Part shown: positions 12,641 through 24,997 of the stretch, piece by piece
Position numbering within the stretch: the first letter of the stretch is position 1
How the letters are laid out: every line of letters begins with the position of its first letter
From: Megalobrama amblycephala
Lineage: Eukaryota > Chordata > Actinopteri > Cypriniformes > Xenocyprididae
NCBI RefSeq assembly: GCF_018812025.1
Contig: NC_063045.1
Coordinates: forward strand, 59,820,383 to 59,884,382
Direction: 5' to 3'
DNA length: 64,000 nucleotides
Notes under the pieces: generated by a model
Told to the model about the DNA's origin: nothing
Databases searched by the model: none
What the model saw: the letters and a program-made list of their open reading frames with translations, nothing else
Made by a program: the position numbers and the translations under genes

Positions 12641-12887
12641 GGTTGCAAGTCAGAATGCAATCATGCACAGGTTGTTTTTACAAGGTTAGAAAATGAACAA
12701 CTACTTCTATCTACATTCACACCATGGGTTTGGTTACCGATTATGCAGTTTTGTGGGTTTGCTCTATCTGCCGTTTGATCTCTGTTTTTTATATTTGTGC
12801 AGTTTACAGATGACATGATGATACCATGACATTTCAACATTGTATTTTGTTCAGATCCACTGATATTTTCCCTCTGGTTTAGATATA

Positions 12888-13965
12888 ATGGCTGTTCCTC
12901 CTGCATACTCAGACCTGGGAAAAGCAGCCAAGGACATCTTCAGCAAGGGTTACGGTAAGAAAACTCACTCCGTCCCACAAAAGATGCTTTTGCTTTACAA
13001 GATGAATTGCATTCTACAGTAATTCATGTGTTTGTTTTGTTTGCAGGTTTTGGGATTGTTAAATTGGACCTCAAGACTAAATCTCAAAATGGAGTGGTGA
13101 GTTAATTTGTAGCACTAATCAATTTTTTAGTCTATTTTTAAGATGTTTAAGTTTTTATAATGTGACATTATTCACATGACAGTGAAGCAGATGTCATTAC
13201 CGTAATGCTTAATAGTCATGTGTAAACGTTAACACAATTTTTGTGTCTTTGATGCACCATTTTGGGAAATGCATGTAGATGGTAAGATTATTGTAGGAGT
13301 GTTTGGGTGATGTGGCAAGTTTGCCTAATGTGGTCATCATCATGACACATCATTTACCATACAGACGGAACTGTTGAATGTTTATCTTGATGTCAGTTAT
13401 CTGTGGGTAACTATTTTCAGATCACATGTGAGTTCGTTTTTTGAATCATTTCTTTCTGATTACTCAGCCTACATCACTCTAGCTGAACTGAGTCACATCC
13501 CATCAGCCCTGTGTTTCTGGGTCACATTTGAAACAAACCTAATTCTGCCACATCACCCGCCATCTGCCATCCAGCAAAGTCATGAACCACCTGCTCACAT
13601 GTTTCAGTGTAAAAGTCTACTGCTTTTTAATATTTCACCAATATAGACTTTCTGACCGATTCTTTTAGCTGATAATTACAGGGTTGTTGGTTATTGATAA
13701 CTGATTAAAAATCACTTTCGATAATTGATATAAGGTTAAATAAAATAAAATATAAATATTAGATAAACTTGAACTTAAAAAACTTATATTAGAAATACGT
13801 TTGAGTTGAACTACTAAGATTGCTAAAACTGAAATAAAAATGTAAAAATAATTAAAGCTAAACTGAAATGAAAAATTAACTAAACAAAATTAGTAAAACT
13901 TCAACTAAATTTAAAATGAAAATGGAAAAAAATAAAATATGTTAATTCAAACAATGAATTGCCCT

Positions 13966-14014
<49 letters not shown>

Positions 14015-14139
14015 CTGTCAAACGATTAATCGTGATTAATCGCACACAAAATAAGTTTGTTTACATAATAAGTGTGTATACTGTGTATATTTATGTATAT
14101 AGAAATACACACATGCATGCATATATTTAAGAAATATTA

Positions 14140-14200
<61 letters not shown>

Positions 14201-15664
14201 ATATAAACATTTTATATATAAATATAATATACTTTTGTTAAATATATACATGCATGTGTGTATTTCTATATACATAATAAATAAACACAGTACACACTTT
14301 TATTATGTAAACAAACTTATTTTGGATGAATTGTTTGACAGCACTAATATATATATATCACTACAGAATAATGATAATTATATATTAATTATATCAGAAA
14401 TAAAAATTATAATTTTGCTAAATGAATAATGTCCAATGTTATCCATCTATACTATTTTGTCTGTTTTCAGCAAAAATACACTCACGTTACGTGAAATTAC
14501 AAACTTTGGAAACTTCTGCGTCGGGCATCAGAACAATATATAATGCTCGGCACATAAATAGGCAACCGTCTAGAACTTTTGTAACCTTTACCAATAAAAA
14601 AACAAATTATAGTTAATACTCATATGGTCACAGATGCATGCCTAAATGTTTTTTCCTAATAATAAAATTCAACTGCAGGAGTTCAACACATCTGGATCCA
14701 CTAACACAGACACGGGAAAAGCTGGCGGGAGTTTGGAGACCAAGTATAAAATGAGTGATCTGGGATTGAGTTTCAACCAGAAGTGGAACACAGACAACAT
14801 GCTCAGTACAGAAGTCTCTGTGGAAGACCAGGTCAGTAGAGCAAACTCACATCATGACCTTTCACCTCTTGGAGTTGCATAGGATATGATCAAAATGGTT
14901 AATTTGCAGGGTGTGAATTTTGCCAAGTTAAGACATGTTCCTGAATCGACATAATGTTGATCCTGGAACAACATTCCTATCTGAAAATGTAATCCTACCC
15001 CTAAACCTAACCCTTCCCATAACTGATCCCTAAAATCACAGGGAAATAATAGGTGAATAACACTGATGTAGATGCATTTCACCCTGATTGTGAGCCTAAA
15101 CTTGACATAAACTCAAATCTGATTAGTTGATTGCAATGTTGTACTTGGTGAGATCAGGTTCACTGCATTGAGTACCCGTCTTATGAATCTTGTATCTTTT
15201 GTTGTCTCCTCAGCTTGCGCAGGGGTTGAAAGTGGCCCTGGATACGTCTTTTGTCCCAAACACAGGGTGAGTTGTCAGCGTCTGACGCATCGAGGCCGGT
15301 TTGATGATTTTGTTCTTTGACAGTGTTGTTTTCTCTTTAGTAAGAGGAGCGGTAAACTGAAGACCGGCTACAAGCGTGACTTTGTCAACATGAGCTGCGA
15401 CATTGATTTTGAGGGTCCGGTCGTGCACTCGTCAGCGGTTCTGGGATACGAAGGATGGCTCGCGGGCTACCAGATGGCGTTTGACACGGCCAAGTCCAAA
15501 CTGGTGCAAAATCACTTCGCTCTGGGATACAAGACCGAAGACTTCCAGCTTCACACCAACGTGTAAGAATCAGGGAAAACTACACAGAAACAGCTGATTA
15601 GGGGTTCGAAAATTGATGTTTCTGACATGTGTGCATATACTGATCACTACAGCAGATTTGTACT

Positions 15665-15705
<41 letters not shown>

Positions 15706-17938
15706 TTATACACACATATATAGTGAAATATTACAATTTAAAACAACATCCTGTGATCAAAGCTGAATTTTCAGCATTATTACTCCAGTCTTCAGTCTCA
15801 CTGTTTATTAATTATTAATGTTTTTCATGATTATCAATGTTGAAAACCATTTTTGCTGCTCAATATTTTTGTGAAAACCATGCCACATTTTTTTCAGGAT
15901 TCTTTGATGAATATAAAGTTTAAAAAAAACAGCATTTATTTGAAATAGAAATATTTTGTAACAATAGAAATGTCTTTATGGTAACTTTTGATCAATTTAA
16001 TGCAGCATTGCTGAATAATTTTTTTTTAATGGAAGTGCATCAGTTTTTCATAAAAAATATGAAGCAGCACAACTGTTTTCAACATTGATAATAATAATAA
16101 AAGTTTCTTGAGCAGCAAATCAGCATATTAGAATGATTTCTGAAGGATCATGTGACACTGAAGACTGGAGTAATGATGCTGAAAATTCAGCTTTGATCAC
16201 AGAAATAAATTACACTTTAACATGTATTTACATAAAAAACGGTTATTTTAAATTGTAATAATATTTCATAATATTACCGTTTTTACTGTATTTTTCATCA
16301 AATAATTGCAAGCTTCATGAGCAGAAGAGACTTCAAAAACTTATTCCAAACTTTTGAACTAGTGTGTGTGGATAGATAGATAGTATATAAGGATGTTATA
16401 GATATGTTGCATGAACTGTGTCATGTGTCAGCAGTAATGACGGAGCTGAGTTCGGAGGATCGGTCTATCAGAAGGTGACTGATCAGCTGGAGACGGCCGT
16501 CACTTTGTCCTGGACCACCGGCAGCAACAACACGCGCTTCGGAGTTGCTGCAAAGTACCAGCTAGATAAAGACGCCTCGTTGTCTGTGAGTTAACAATCT
16601 TTACGCATGAACGCTTGGCCAGAGCATTGCAAACATGTGGTTCCGTTACATATAACAGTGGAGAAAGCAAATGCACATGTTGCATTATGAATTGCGTTCT
16701 GACACATTTTGCAACAACACGTGAATCTAGAAGCATCTGCATTCATGTACTTTAGGCCTAAATCTGCCTTTAAATAAAACATAGAAGCTATATTACATTT
16801 TCAAAGCTTGGAATGACTAACCTGACCATGATTATTCATTATTTTCTTTAACAGGCCAAAGTGAACAATTCCAGCCTGATTGGAGTTGGTTACACTCAGA
16901 GCCTTCGACCTGGTAATCATGTTATAATTATTGTTTATGATCTCTTCTACATTTCTACAGTATGCAGTATGTAAACTGGGCACAGTATGTCAATTTTCTG
17001 TATGCACCAAATACCCAGATGACATTTGGCAAAATGTTCAATATACAGCCAGGGTCTGCTTTATCCCACAATGCAATGCAGTGTGAAGAATGAGCCGTGT
17101 TTGTGAAGTTTCAGCTCAAAATCCCCCACAGATCATTGATTATAGCTTGTCAAATTTGCCCCTATTTGTGTGTGAGCAAAAACACACCGTTTTTGTGTGT
17201 GTCCCTTTAAATGCAAATGAGCTGCTGCTCCCCGCCCCCTTTCTAGAAGAGGGCGGAGCTTTAACAGCTCAACAACAACAAAGCTGGAGAATCTCCCTAT
17301 GTTGCATGTTCTTGGGGGCGGGGTTTATGTAAATTTTAGGGTTTGTGATGTCACTAACCCGTGAAGAAGCTCGTTGTAGTCCCTACCAGCCGTTTGTTGT
17401 AGTCCTTAAAAAGCGATTTCTGTAAAAGAAAATATCTCCCTTTGCATTGAACTTTGAGCGTCGTAACTTTGCAGATGTTGTTTATGCTCAAACAGCAACA
17501 TTACACACTAACTAAAGTTAAAAAAGTGAAATCATAATCAAGGACCCCTTTAATCAGTTGATCATACTGCTTGAGACATTATTACATGAAATTAAAATTG
17601 ATTATGTTTCATTGAATTGTGAGATCATGTGAAAAAAAAGGTCACATACTACTGTTTAAAACATTTATTTTTGCATACTGCATACATTTTCACTAAAAAA
17701 TAGTAAAAAAAACACTTAAAAATAGCAATTTTTCATAAATAGTATGCAAATACAGCACACTAGTTTTTCATTCCAAACATGTTTTCACTAGCGTTTAAGT
17801 TGTTATTATCCCTTTAATGTCTCATATTCTCTTTCTCATCGTCAAGGGGTGAAACTCACTCTCTCGGCTCTCATCGATGGAAAAAACTTCAACACCGGCG
17901 GACACAAGGTCGGACTGGGTTTTGAGCTGGAAGCGTAG
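12888..17938 (+). CDS. vdac3: voltage-dependent anion channel 3 (mitochondrial outer-membrane porin)
   Basis: VDACs are 19-strand beta-barrels that pass ATP, ADP, citrate and other metabolites through the mitochondrial outer membrane. Coding exons: 12888-12954, 13047-13096, 14679-14831, 15214-15266, 15341-15562, 16435-16585, 16855-16912, 17847-17938. All have GT/AG borders, phases agree, and the sum is 846 bp, giving 281 residues. The N-terminal helix [20 protein letters not shown], the porin signature region ([19 protein letters not shown]) and the end [13 protein letters not shown] are clear. Residue 73 is Gln (FNQKW); VDAC1 and VDAC2 have Glu there and VDAC3 has Gln. The short DIDFEGP loop and the GFELEA end also favour VDAC3. 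The start is the only ATG after the acceptor at 12882. Family certain, paralogue likely. Confidence 0.92.
13939..14010. repeat. (TA)n microsatellite
   Basis: An uninterrupted TA run at about 13970-14010 in vdac3 intron 2 abuts the next element; a further TA run lies inside that element. Confidence 0.9.
14011..14345. mobile_element. fold-back MITE with AGGGCTGTCAAACGATT ends
   Basis: The left end AGGGCTGTCAAACGATTAAT is matched in inverse by AATTGTTTGACAGCACT at the right end. The inner sequence is also palindromic (ATAAGTTTGTTTACATAATA near 14050 against TATTATGTAAACAAACTTAT near 14300), around a TA core at 14135-14200. No coding capacity. It sits in a TA tract, so target duplications cannot be read. 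Confidence 0.8.
15663..15722. repeat. GT/TA microsatellite in vdac3 intron
   Basis: (GT)n followed by (AT)n between the fifth and sixth coding exons of vdac3. Confidence 0.9.
15745..16350. repeat. GATCAAAGCTGAATTTTCAG family, two copies in inverted orientation
   Basis: 15750-15960 carries the family left to right, and 16060-16210 carries its reverse complement (GAAGGATCATGTGACACTGA, then CTGAAAATTCAGCTTTGATC). The pair forms a natural hairpin within the vdac3 intron. Confidence 0.8.
17105..17553. repeat. dispersed repeat family A, copy 3
   Basis: From AGTTTCAGCTCAAAATCCCC to ATCAAGGACCCCTTTA, same orientation as the 12073 copy and missing its left tip. It lies in the last vdac3 intron. Confidence 0.85.
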
Positions 17939-18600
17939 CTGCCATAGTGCAAAAGACACTGAAGACGAGAGACCCGGTCCTCACAACCCTCCTAGCACCC
18001 GATGACTAACAACACTTAGCGGCATGTTGATGGTTTTTGCAAGTCTGTGGGAGTCGAGTGATTCTGATCTGATCTGATCTGGCCTTCTAAGGGAAATATT
18101 TGCCGGTCAGCTAATTTATTTAATGAATGTCGTATATTTACCGTAGACCACCTGCAGCAAACCAAAATACACAAGTAGTGGTAGATTTGCAAGCACAGTA
18201 GAAACATTTGGAGTGTTTCTCTGGTGATGTCAGTGCATGCTAAGCACTTCAATTTGTTTTATTGCGTTGATGAGTGAAGGTCAGAAAATGCATGATGGTA
18301 GTTGAGATTATTTCTCGGGTTGCAGCTTTAGAGTGACGCCGCACTTATAGAGCTTTAGGCATAGACAGCTCACAGGAAACTGACAAGACAGCATGTGTAT
18401 TTTTAGAGCTTGCAATACTTTCTTATCTTACACACTCATTGATGGGTAGAAAGCAACTCTTTACTGTGGGAAAAATCATGCTAGTTAGCAACCCACTTCA
18501 AATGTGTTCTGGTGTACAAAACAGCAATTTGATCATCAAACACTTTATGAGCACAGGTTTCAATGCGTTGTACATACCAACTGCTTTTTCCATATATATA
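17939..18600 (+). other. vdac3: probable vdac3 3' untranslated region
   Basis: Non-coding sequence after the TAG at 17936-17938. No canonical AATAAA was found before the repeat cluster beginning near 18600, so the 3' end is undefined. Confidence 0.4.
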
Positions 18601-19530
18601 TTGCCCAAAAGTTTGGACACATTGCTATATTTTTGAAAGAATGCCTGAATTTTGATCAAAAATCTATAATAATAATGATTTCTGAAGGCTGGAGTAATGG
18701 CTGATGAAAATTCAGCTTTGCATCACAGAAATAAATTATATTTTAAAGTATATTGAAATAGAAAACCCTAAAGCCCAAAGTATAGTTAATTTTTTGCGCG
18801 TACGCGAGGGTCGGCGTACAGTGTGCATGGCACAAATCAAGTCCCCCCAGGAATCGGGTCTCCTTTAGGACCCCAAGTGATCCCATTGGTTCAATGAACT
18901 TTTAATGGGTAATATTTTTTGCACCTGATTATAATTCCTGCAAAAGTCACGTTATGATTTATATCATTTAAAATGTGTTATAATGACCATTAATGTTTTA
19001 TAAATTACATGATTCATATATACTAGTATATAACTGAAGCTATAGGTTTTAAAATCAAGCATTTCTCGTTCTGTTTTTTTTTTTTTTTTTTAGTTGGCTT
19101 TTGTACTAGCATGGCATACGTCTACCCGATTAACCTGCTAGATTAGTTTATATTATATGTTTTTTGTTTCCAATATCATGCAATGCATAGGCATTCATTT
19201 TAGATTTGTGCACTTAATGTAATAAACATCATACAATAGTGAAATATGTTATAATTAGTCAAGACATCGTGATAACAACATCAGGCATTACCGCCTGGAT
19301 CCTAAAGGGGACCCGATTCCTGGGGGGGGACTCAATTTCTCATGATACCGGATTATTGTAACCGCGACCTGTGAAGTATACTTTCGACTGTTTGCGTACA
19401 ATAACATACGTGTAAAAAAACAAAGTATACCCAGGGCTTTATTTTAAATTGTAAAAATATTTCACAATATTGCTGTTTTTCTGTATTTTTGATAAAAAAA
19501 ATAGTAATGTGTCCACTTTTGATGTGATGG
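18600..19530. repeat. three-layer nest of repeats
   Basis: The outer repeat (GATCAAAGCTGAATTTTCAG family, reversed) is broken near 18768 and resumes at about 19438 with TTTATTTTAAATTGTAAAAA. The insertion has opposed ends TAAAGCCCAAAGTATA and TATACCCAGGGCTTTA. Inside it, 18842-19333 is a second insertion with inverted ends (GTCCCCCCAGGAATCGGGTC against GACCCGATTCCTGGGGGGGG). TCAA lies at both outer flanks of the inner element and may be its target duplication. Confidence 0.7.
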
Positions 19531-19541
19531 GTACTATATAT

Positions 19542-22212
19542 TACAGAAGAGGATTAAGGCCAAGCAATAATAAAAAAAAAATAAAACCATCTCAAGATTA
19601 AAGTAGTTAAATTTCAAGAAAAACCTCATTAAATTTTAAGAAAAAAGTCGAAATAAAATGTTGAGAATAAACTCGTTAAATTACGAGAAAAATGTCGAGA
19701 TAAAATGTTGAGAATAAAGTCATTAAATTATGAGAAAAAGTCGTTAAATTACGAGAACAAATTCGTTAAATTATGAGAAAAATGTCGTTAAATTTCGAGA
19801 AAAAAGTCAAGATAAAATGTTGAGAATAAACTTGTTAGATTACGAGAAAAAGGTCGAGATAAAATGTTGAGAATAAAGTCATTAAATTATGAGAAATAGT
19901 CATTAAATTACGAGAACAAATTCATTAAATTACGAGAAAAAACTCGTTAAATTTCGAGAAAAAAGTCAAGATAAAATGTTGAGAATAAAGTCATTAAATT
20001 ATGAGAAAAAGTCGTTAAATTACGAGAACAAATTCGTTAAATTATGAGAAAAATGTCTTTAATTTCGAGAAAAAAGTCGAGATAATGTTGAGAATAAAGT
20101 CATTAAATTACGAGAAAAAAGTCGTTAAATTACGAGAACAAACTCGTTAAATTTAGAGAAAAATGTCGAGATAAAATGTTGAGAATAAAGTCATTAAATT
20201 ACGAGAAAAAAGTCGTTAAATTACGAGAACAAACTCGTTAAATTATGAGAAAAATGTCGTTAAATTTCGAGAAAAAAGTCAAGATAAAATGTTGAGAATA
20301 AACTTGTTAAATTACGAGAAAAAACTTGCTAAATTTCAAGAAAAAGGTCGAGATAAAATGTTGAGAATAAAGTCATTAAATTATGAGAAAAAGTCGTTAA
20401 ATTATGAGAACAAATTCGTTAAATTATGAGAAAAATGTCTTTAATTTCGAGAAAAAAGTCGAGATAATGTTGAGAATAAAGTCATTAAATTACGAGAAAA
20501 AAGTCGTTAAATTACGAGAACAAACTCGTTAAATTTAGAGAAAAATGTCGAGATAAAATGTTGAGAATAAAGTCATTAAATTACGAGAAAAAAGTCGTTA
20601 AATTACGAGAACAAACTCGTTAAATTATGAGAAAAATGTTGTTAAATTTCGAGAACAAATTCGTTAAATTATGAGAAAAATGTCGTTAAATTTCGAGAAA
20701 AAAGTCAAGATAAAATGTTGAGAATAAACTTGTTAAATTACGAGAAAAAGGTAGAGATAAAATGTTGAGAATAAAGTCATTAAATTATGAGAAAAAGTCA
20801 TTAAATTACGAGAACAAATTCATTAAATTACGAGAAAAACTCGTTAAATTTCGAGAAAAAGGTCGAGATAAAATGTTGAGAATAAAGTCATTAAATTATG
20901 AGAAAAAGTCGTTAAATTACGAGAACAAATTCGTTAAATTATGAGAAAAATGTCTTTAATTTCGAGAAAAAAGTCGAGATAATGTTGAGAATAAAGTCAT
21001 TAAATTACGAGAAAAAAGTCGTTAAATTACGAGAACAAACTCGTTAAATTTAGAGAAAAATGTCGAGATAAAATGTTGAGAATAAAGTCATTAAATTACG
21101 AGAAAAAAGTCGTTAAATTACGAGAACAAACTCGTTAAATTATGAGAAAAATGTTGTTAAATTTCGAGAACAAATTCGTTAAATTATGAGAAAAATGTCG
21201 TTAAATTTCGAGAAAAAAGTCAAGATAAAATGTTGAGAATAAACTTGTTAAATTACGAGAAAAAGGTAGAGATAAAATGTTGAGAATAAAGTCATTAAAT
21301 TATGAGAAAAAGTCGTTAAATTACGAGAACAAATTCGTTAAATTATGAGAAAAATGTCTTTAATTTCGAGAAAAAAGTCGAGATAATGTTGAGAATAAAG
21401 TCATTAAATTACGAGAAAAAAGTCGTTAAATTACGAGAACAAACTCGTTAAATTTAGAGAAAAATGTCGAGATAAAATGTTGAGAATAAAGTCATTAAAT
21501 TACGAGAAAAAAGTCGTTAAATTACGAGAACAAACTCGTTAAATTATGAGAAAAATGTTGTTAAATTTCGAGAACAAATTCGTTAAATTATGAGAAAAAT
21601 GTCGTTAAATTTCGAGAAAAAAGTCAAGATAAAATGTTGAGAATAAACTTGTTAAATTACGAGAAAAAGGTAGAGATAAAATGTTGAGAATAAAGTCATT
21701 AAATTATGAGAAAAAGTCGTTAAATTACGAGAACAAATTCGTTAAATTATGAGAAAAATGTCTTTAATTTCGAGAAAAAAGTCGAGATAATGTTGAGAAT
21801 AAAGTCATTAAATTACGAGAAAAAAGTCGTTAAATTACGAGAACAAACTCGTTAAATTTCGAGAAAAATGTCGAGATAAAATGTTGAGAATAAACTCATT
21901 AAATTACGAGAAAAAAGTCATTAAAATTACAAGAACAAATTCGTAATTTAATGAGTTTATTCTCAACATTTTATCTTGACTTTTTTCTCAAAATTTAACG
22001 ACATTTTTCTCATAATTTAACTAATTTGTTCTCGTAATTTAATGACTTTTTTCTCGTAATTTAATTACTTTATTCTCAACATTTTATCTCGACTTTTTTC
22101 TTGAAATTTAACAAGTTTTTTTCTCGAAATTTAACGAGTTTTTTCTCGAAATTTAACAACTTTAATCTCGAGATTTATTTTTTTATTATTGCTTGGCCCT
22201 AATCCTCTTCCG

Positions 22213-22214
<2 letters not shown>
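19542..22214. mobile_element. fold-back element with TACGGAAGAGG-type ends (large copy)
   Basis: Ends TACAGAAGAGGATTAAGGCC and GGCCCTAATCCTCTTCCGTA match the ends at 5184-5677. The left arm (about 19600-21935) is a long array of approximately 22-bp units such as GTCGTTAAATTACGAGAAAA; the right arm (about 21940-22185) is the reverse complement and only about 250 bp. The arms meet near 21938. Within the left arm a higher-order period of 404 bp occurs (marker GTCTTTAATTTCGAG at 20952, 21356, 21760; earlier copies at 20055 and 20437). Flanks are TA-rich (CTATAT / ATATAT). No gene inside; Lys/Asn-rich frames are repeat artefacts. It lies between convergent vdac3 and tor4a. Confidence 0.85.
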
Positions 22215-22255
<41 letters not shown>

Positions 22256-22318
22256 TATATATATATATAGATATAGTGTGTGTGTGTGTATATATTTATA
22301 CACACACACTAATTATAC
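22213..22318. repeat. TA / GA / GT microsatellite
   Basis: TA run, then GAGAGA, then GT and CA tracts, directly after the fold-back element. Confidence 0.9.
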
Positions 22319-22469
22319 AATTATCTTGGTCTTTGTACCTCATTTTTCCAGTGGAAAATAAGAAATTCTAATAAACAAAGAAAAATGTTATGTTGTTTTG
22401 TATTATTTAGAGTTGTGCTTGTTTCGAGGACCTACTTCACAGTAAATGTATAAGAAAAAATGCACCACA

Positions 22470-22860
22470 GTTCAAAAGTTTAGGGTCAGTTTTTTTTTTT
22501 TTTTTTTTTTTTTTGAAAGAAATTAATACTTTTAATTTATTCATTTCTGTTTCAAATTAATGCTGTTCATTTGAACTTTCAAAGAATCCTGACGATATCC
22601 AACGTATCACGGTTTGCATTTTATTTTTTGCGGTATCACAGTTTCCACAAAAATATGAAGCACCACAAAATTCAGCTTTGCCATCACAGGAATAAATTAC
22701 ATTATAAAATATATTTAAATAAAAAACAGTTATTTTAAATTAAAAATACTATTTCACAATATTACTGCATTTTTAATCACATAAATGTAGTCCTAGTGAG
22801 CATAAGAGACTTCTTTCAAAACATTAAATACCGACCCCAAACTTTTGACCTGTAGTGTAT
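22470..22860. repeat. GATCAAAGCTGAATTTTCAG family, diverged copy
   Basis: Contains GGTTTGCATT, AAATTCAGCTTTGCCATCAC and the AGAGACTTCTTTCAAA.CATT end seen in the other copies, after a T homopolymer at 22490-22514. It lies immediately downstream of tor4a and may include its polyadenylation region. Confidence 0.6.
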
Positions 22861-22977
22861 GAACAACAAATGTTTTTTCCTCAAAGAACAAATTGTTGAA
22901 TGCACAATGAATTGAAATCTCAAAGTCCGACCAATATCTTTTCTCTCACATTGCCCATCTGCACGGCAGATTTGGTT

Positions 22978-24198
22978 TCAGAGAAGGTTCACTTTTGCCA
23001 CAACCTGCCTGCATCCGGTGTGAGAAAACGCCCGTTCGCCAACTATATAGTATGATAGTTCTTCCGCAAGTCTTTCTACATGCGATCGATCCGGGTAGAA
23101 TCCTTCCCTGGACATCTCGTCAATAAAACAATCCATTACGTGGCTCTTCTCCAAAAGCATAAAGGGCAGGAACTCTGCTTCCAAAAACAGCATGTGGTAT
23201 CTTTGAAGGTGACTGTTTAACAAAGGCGTCAGCTCCTGACTCAAGCTCAGACGGCCTGAGACGGCGACGCTGGAGTTGTGCAGGACGAACTTGGTGATGT
23301 CTTCGTGTCCCAGGTTGCTGATGAGGATGTAAATGGCGTTTAAGTATTCATTGTTGTTTTGGGGCTGAATCAGGTCTCGCAACGTGTCCAGCAACTCCCT
23401 GGGCATGTGTTCCACTTCATCGAAGATGAAGACCGGTATCTTCTCCATTTCCTCAGCTTGGTTGACCATTTCCGAGATGTTAGAGTCCAGAGATTTGGTG
23501 CATTGTGGGATATCGTCTTCTGTTGGGCAATGGTGCAGCACAAAGTACTGCATCACCAACTCATCTCCAACAACCGAGCGAAAATGCTGAGCCAGTAATC
23601 GGCCAACGTGGCTCTTCCCAACTCCTGTAGGTCCGTGAAGCGACAACACCAAAGGTTTATTGTGTACATAAGTTGACAAATAATCATGTAAGTGACCCAG
23701 AAGGCGCTCCGTCACTTCATGTTGGCCAAACACTTCCCTGTTAAGTGTCTTCTCCAGACCATCTAGATCATATTTGAGCACGTGGTCGTCCAAGTTCTCG
23801 ATGGCGTTGTAAACCTGTAGAAAGACGATGATGCACAACAAGTACAGGCAGTTCTTTGCACGGCTGCGCTCTTTTGTGGGTACGGCTCTCAAACTGCTGC
23901 TCGGATACATGACCTTCCTCTTTTTCTTTCGCTTGCGTGGGGAAGCGGGTTTGCGGTTTATAGTCTCGTGAACATTTTCAAATGTGAAATACTTTGGGCT
24001 GGTGGACCGCGGAGACATGATGCTCTGGGACAAAGTTGATATCTCCAGACGCCGTTTCTTCATGGCCTGGTACTTCTGGCGAATGCGCACCATGGCGCGT
24101 ACACTTGAGGAGAACTGGGAGAAACTTCCCGTGCCGTTTTCCTTCAGCTCTTTCGGCTGGTCCCCCTTCAGCCTGTCACTTGGGTCTTGTTCTCCCAT
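22978..24198 (-). CDS. tor4a: torsin family 4 member A (AAA+ ATPase-like)
   Basis: Torsins are AAA+ proteins of the ER and nuclear envelope; TOR4A is a poorly studied member with an internal membrane segment. The 406-residue product has a basic N-terminal region (RKRKKKRK at 88-95), one hydrophobic span at about 117-130 (CLYLLCIIVFLQVY), Walker A GPTGVGKS at 189-196, Walker B VFIFDEVEHM at 256-265, a sensor-1 type SN at 294-295, and the C-terminal GERAFSHTGCR motif at 387-397 with the torsin cysteine at 396. One uninterrupted coding exon fits TOR4A genes. CCACAG directly precedes the ATG on this strand, so a non-coding exon lies upstream. Fish have two paralogues (aa/ab); this was not resolved. 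Confidence 0.93.
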   Translation of the reverse strand: MGEQDPSDRLKGDQPKELKENGTGSFSQFSSSVRAMVRIRQKYQAMKKRRLEISTLSQSIMSPRSTSPKYFTFENVHETINRKPASPRKRKKKRKVMYPSSSLRAVPTKERSRAKNCLYLLCIIVFLQVYNAIENLDDHVLKYDLDGLEKTLNREVFGQHEVTERLLGHLHDYLSTYVHNKPLVLSLHGPTGVGKSHVGRLLAQHFRSVVGDELVMQYFVLHHCPTEDDIPQCTKSLDSNISEMVNQAEEMEKIPVFIFDEVEHMPRELLDTLRDLIQPQNNNEYLNAIYILISNLGHEDITKFVLHNSSVAVSGRLSLSQELTPLLNSHLQRYHMLFLEAEFLPFMLLEKSHVMDCFIDEMSREGFYPDRSHVERLAEELSYYIVGERAFSHTGCRQVVAKVNLL

Positions 24199-24239
24199 CT
24201 GTGGAAAGCAACGTAGAAATGTACAAAAAGATATGAGAA

Positions 24240-24990
24240 TTTGAGTGATTTACGTGCTAAAATATAAGGATTTCGAAATCCACCACCAACTTTTTTGCCG
24301 ACTATAGTTTTTAGAGGATTGTCCAGCCAGTGAAATAGTGGCAATGCAATATGCATTCAAAAAATTTAAAATTGAATTAAAATAAAAGATTGTTTCAAGG
24401 TTTATTTCTGTTCCACTAGCAACAATTTGCAGTAAAACAAACTGAACCAATTTCATGAATGTGCGTCAGGACTGTGTATATGTGTATGTGATATGAAAAC
24501 AATTTCAGATGATTTGGAAAGAATTAATCATGCTAGGATGATTGGGGTGATTTTGTAGGAGAGTGAATCTGCATAGAAAATAAACAAATTACAAGCATTG
24601 ATAAATAGAACAAAGATACAAATTAAATAAATAAGTGATTTATGTTTTTCAGTTAAGTCTTTAATTTATACAGTGAAGACAGACACTGAATAATCAATAT
24701 AAAATAACACTGCATAGTCTTTATTGTATACATTAAATATAATTAATCTTTGTTAAATCTACAAAAGTGAATTTTTCTTTGTATTTTGTTTGATTAACAT
24801 TAATTACACAGAAATCAGCAGGAATATTAGGTTGCTGTCACTTTAAGACCAAATGCACTGTATATAATAATTTATATAATATCCAATTTAATGATACACA
24901 ACCGTTTTCTTTCTCAATTGTTTACATTCATGTGAGCCATAGTGACTGTGTTTATGAGGATAATCATCAAGTCAGGCATTTTGAACACGC
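24240..24990. other. AT-rich tor4a upstream intron, nothing recognised
   Basis: No exon or defined repeat is visible. TTTATTTCTGTTCCACTAGC at 24401 recurs at 27360, hinting at an older duplication within this spacer. Confidence 0.5.
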
Positions 24991-24997
24991 AATGCAA

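Noticed and set aside
12888..17938. Calling the porin vdac1 or vdac2
   Set aside because: Residue 73 is Gln and the C-terminus is GFELEA, both VDAC3-like; VDAC1/2 have Glu73.
20762..20944. Lys/Asn-rich frame in the fold-back array
   Set aside because: Arises from the 22-bp units; the frame breaks when unit length varies.
19600..21940. CRISPR-like array of short direct repeats
   Set aside because: Units are contiguous without unique spacers, and the setting is an animal genome with introns.
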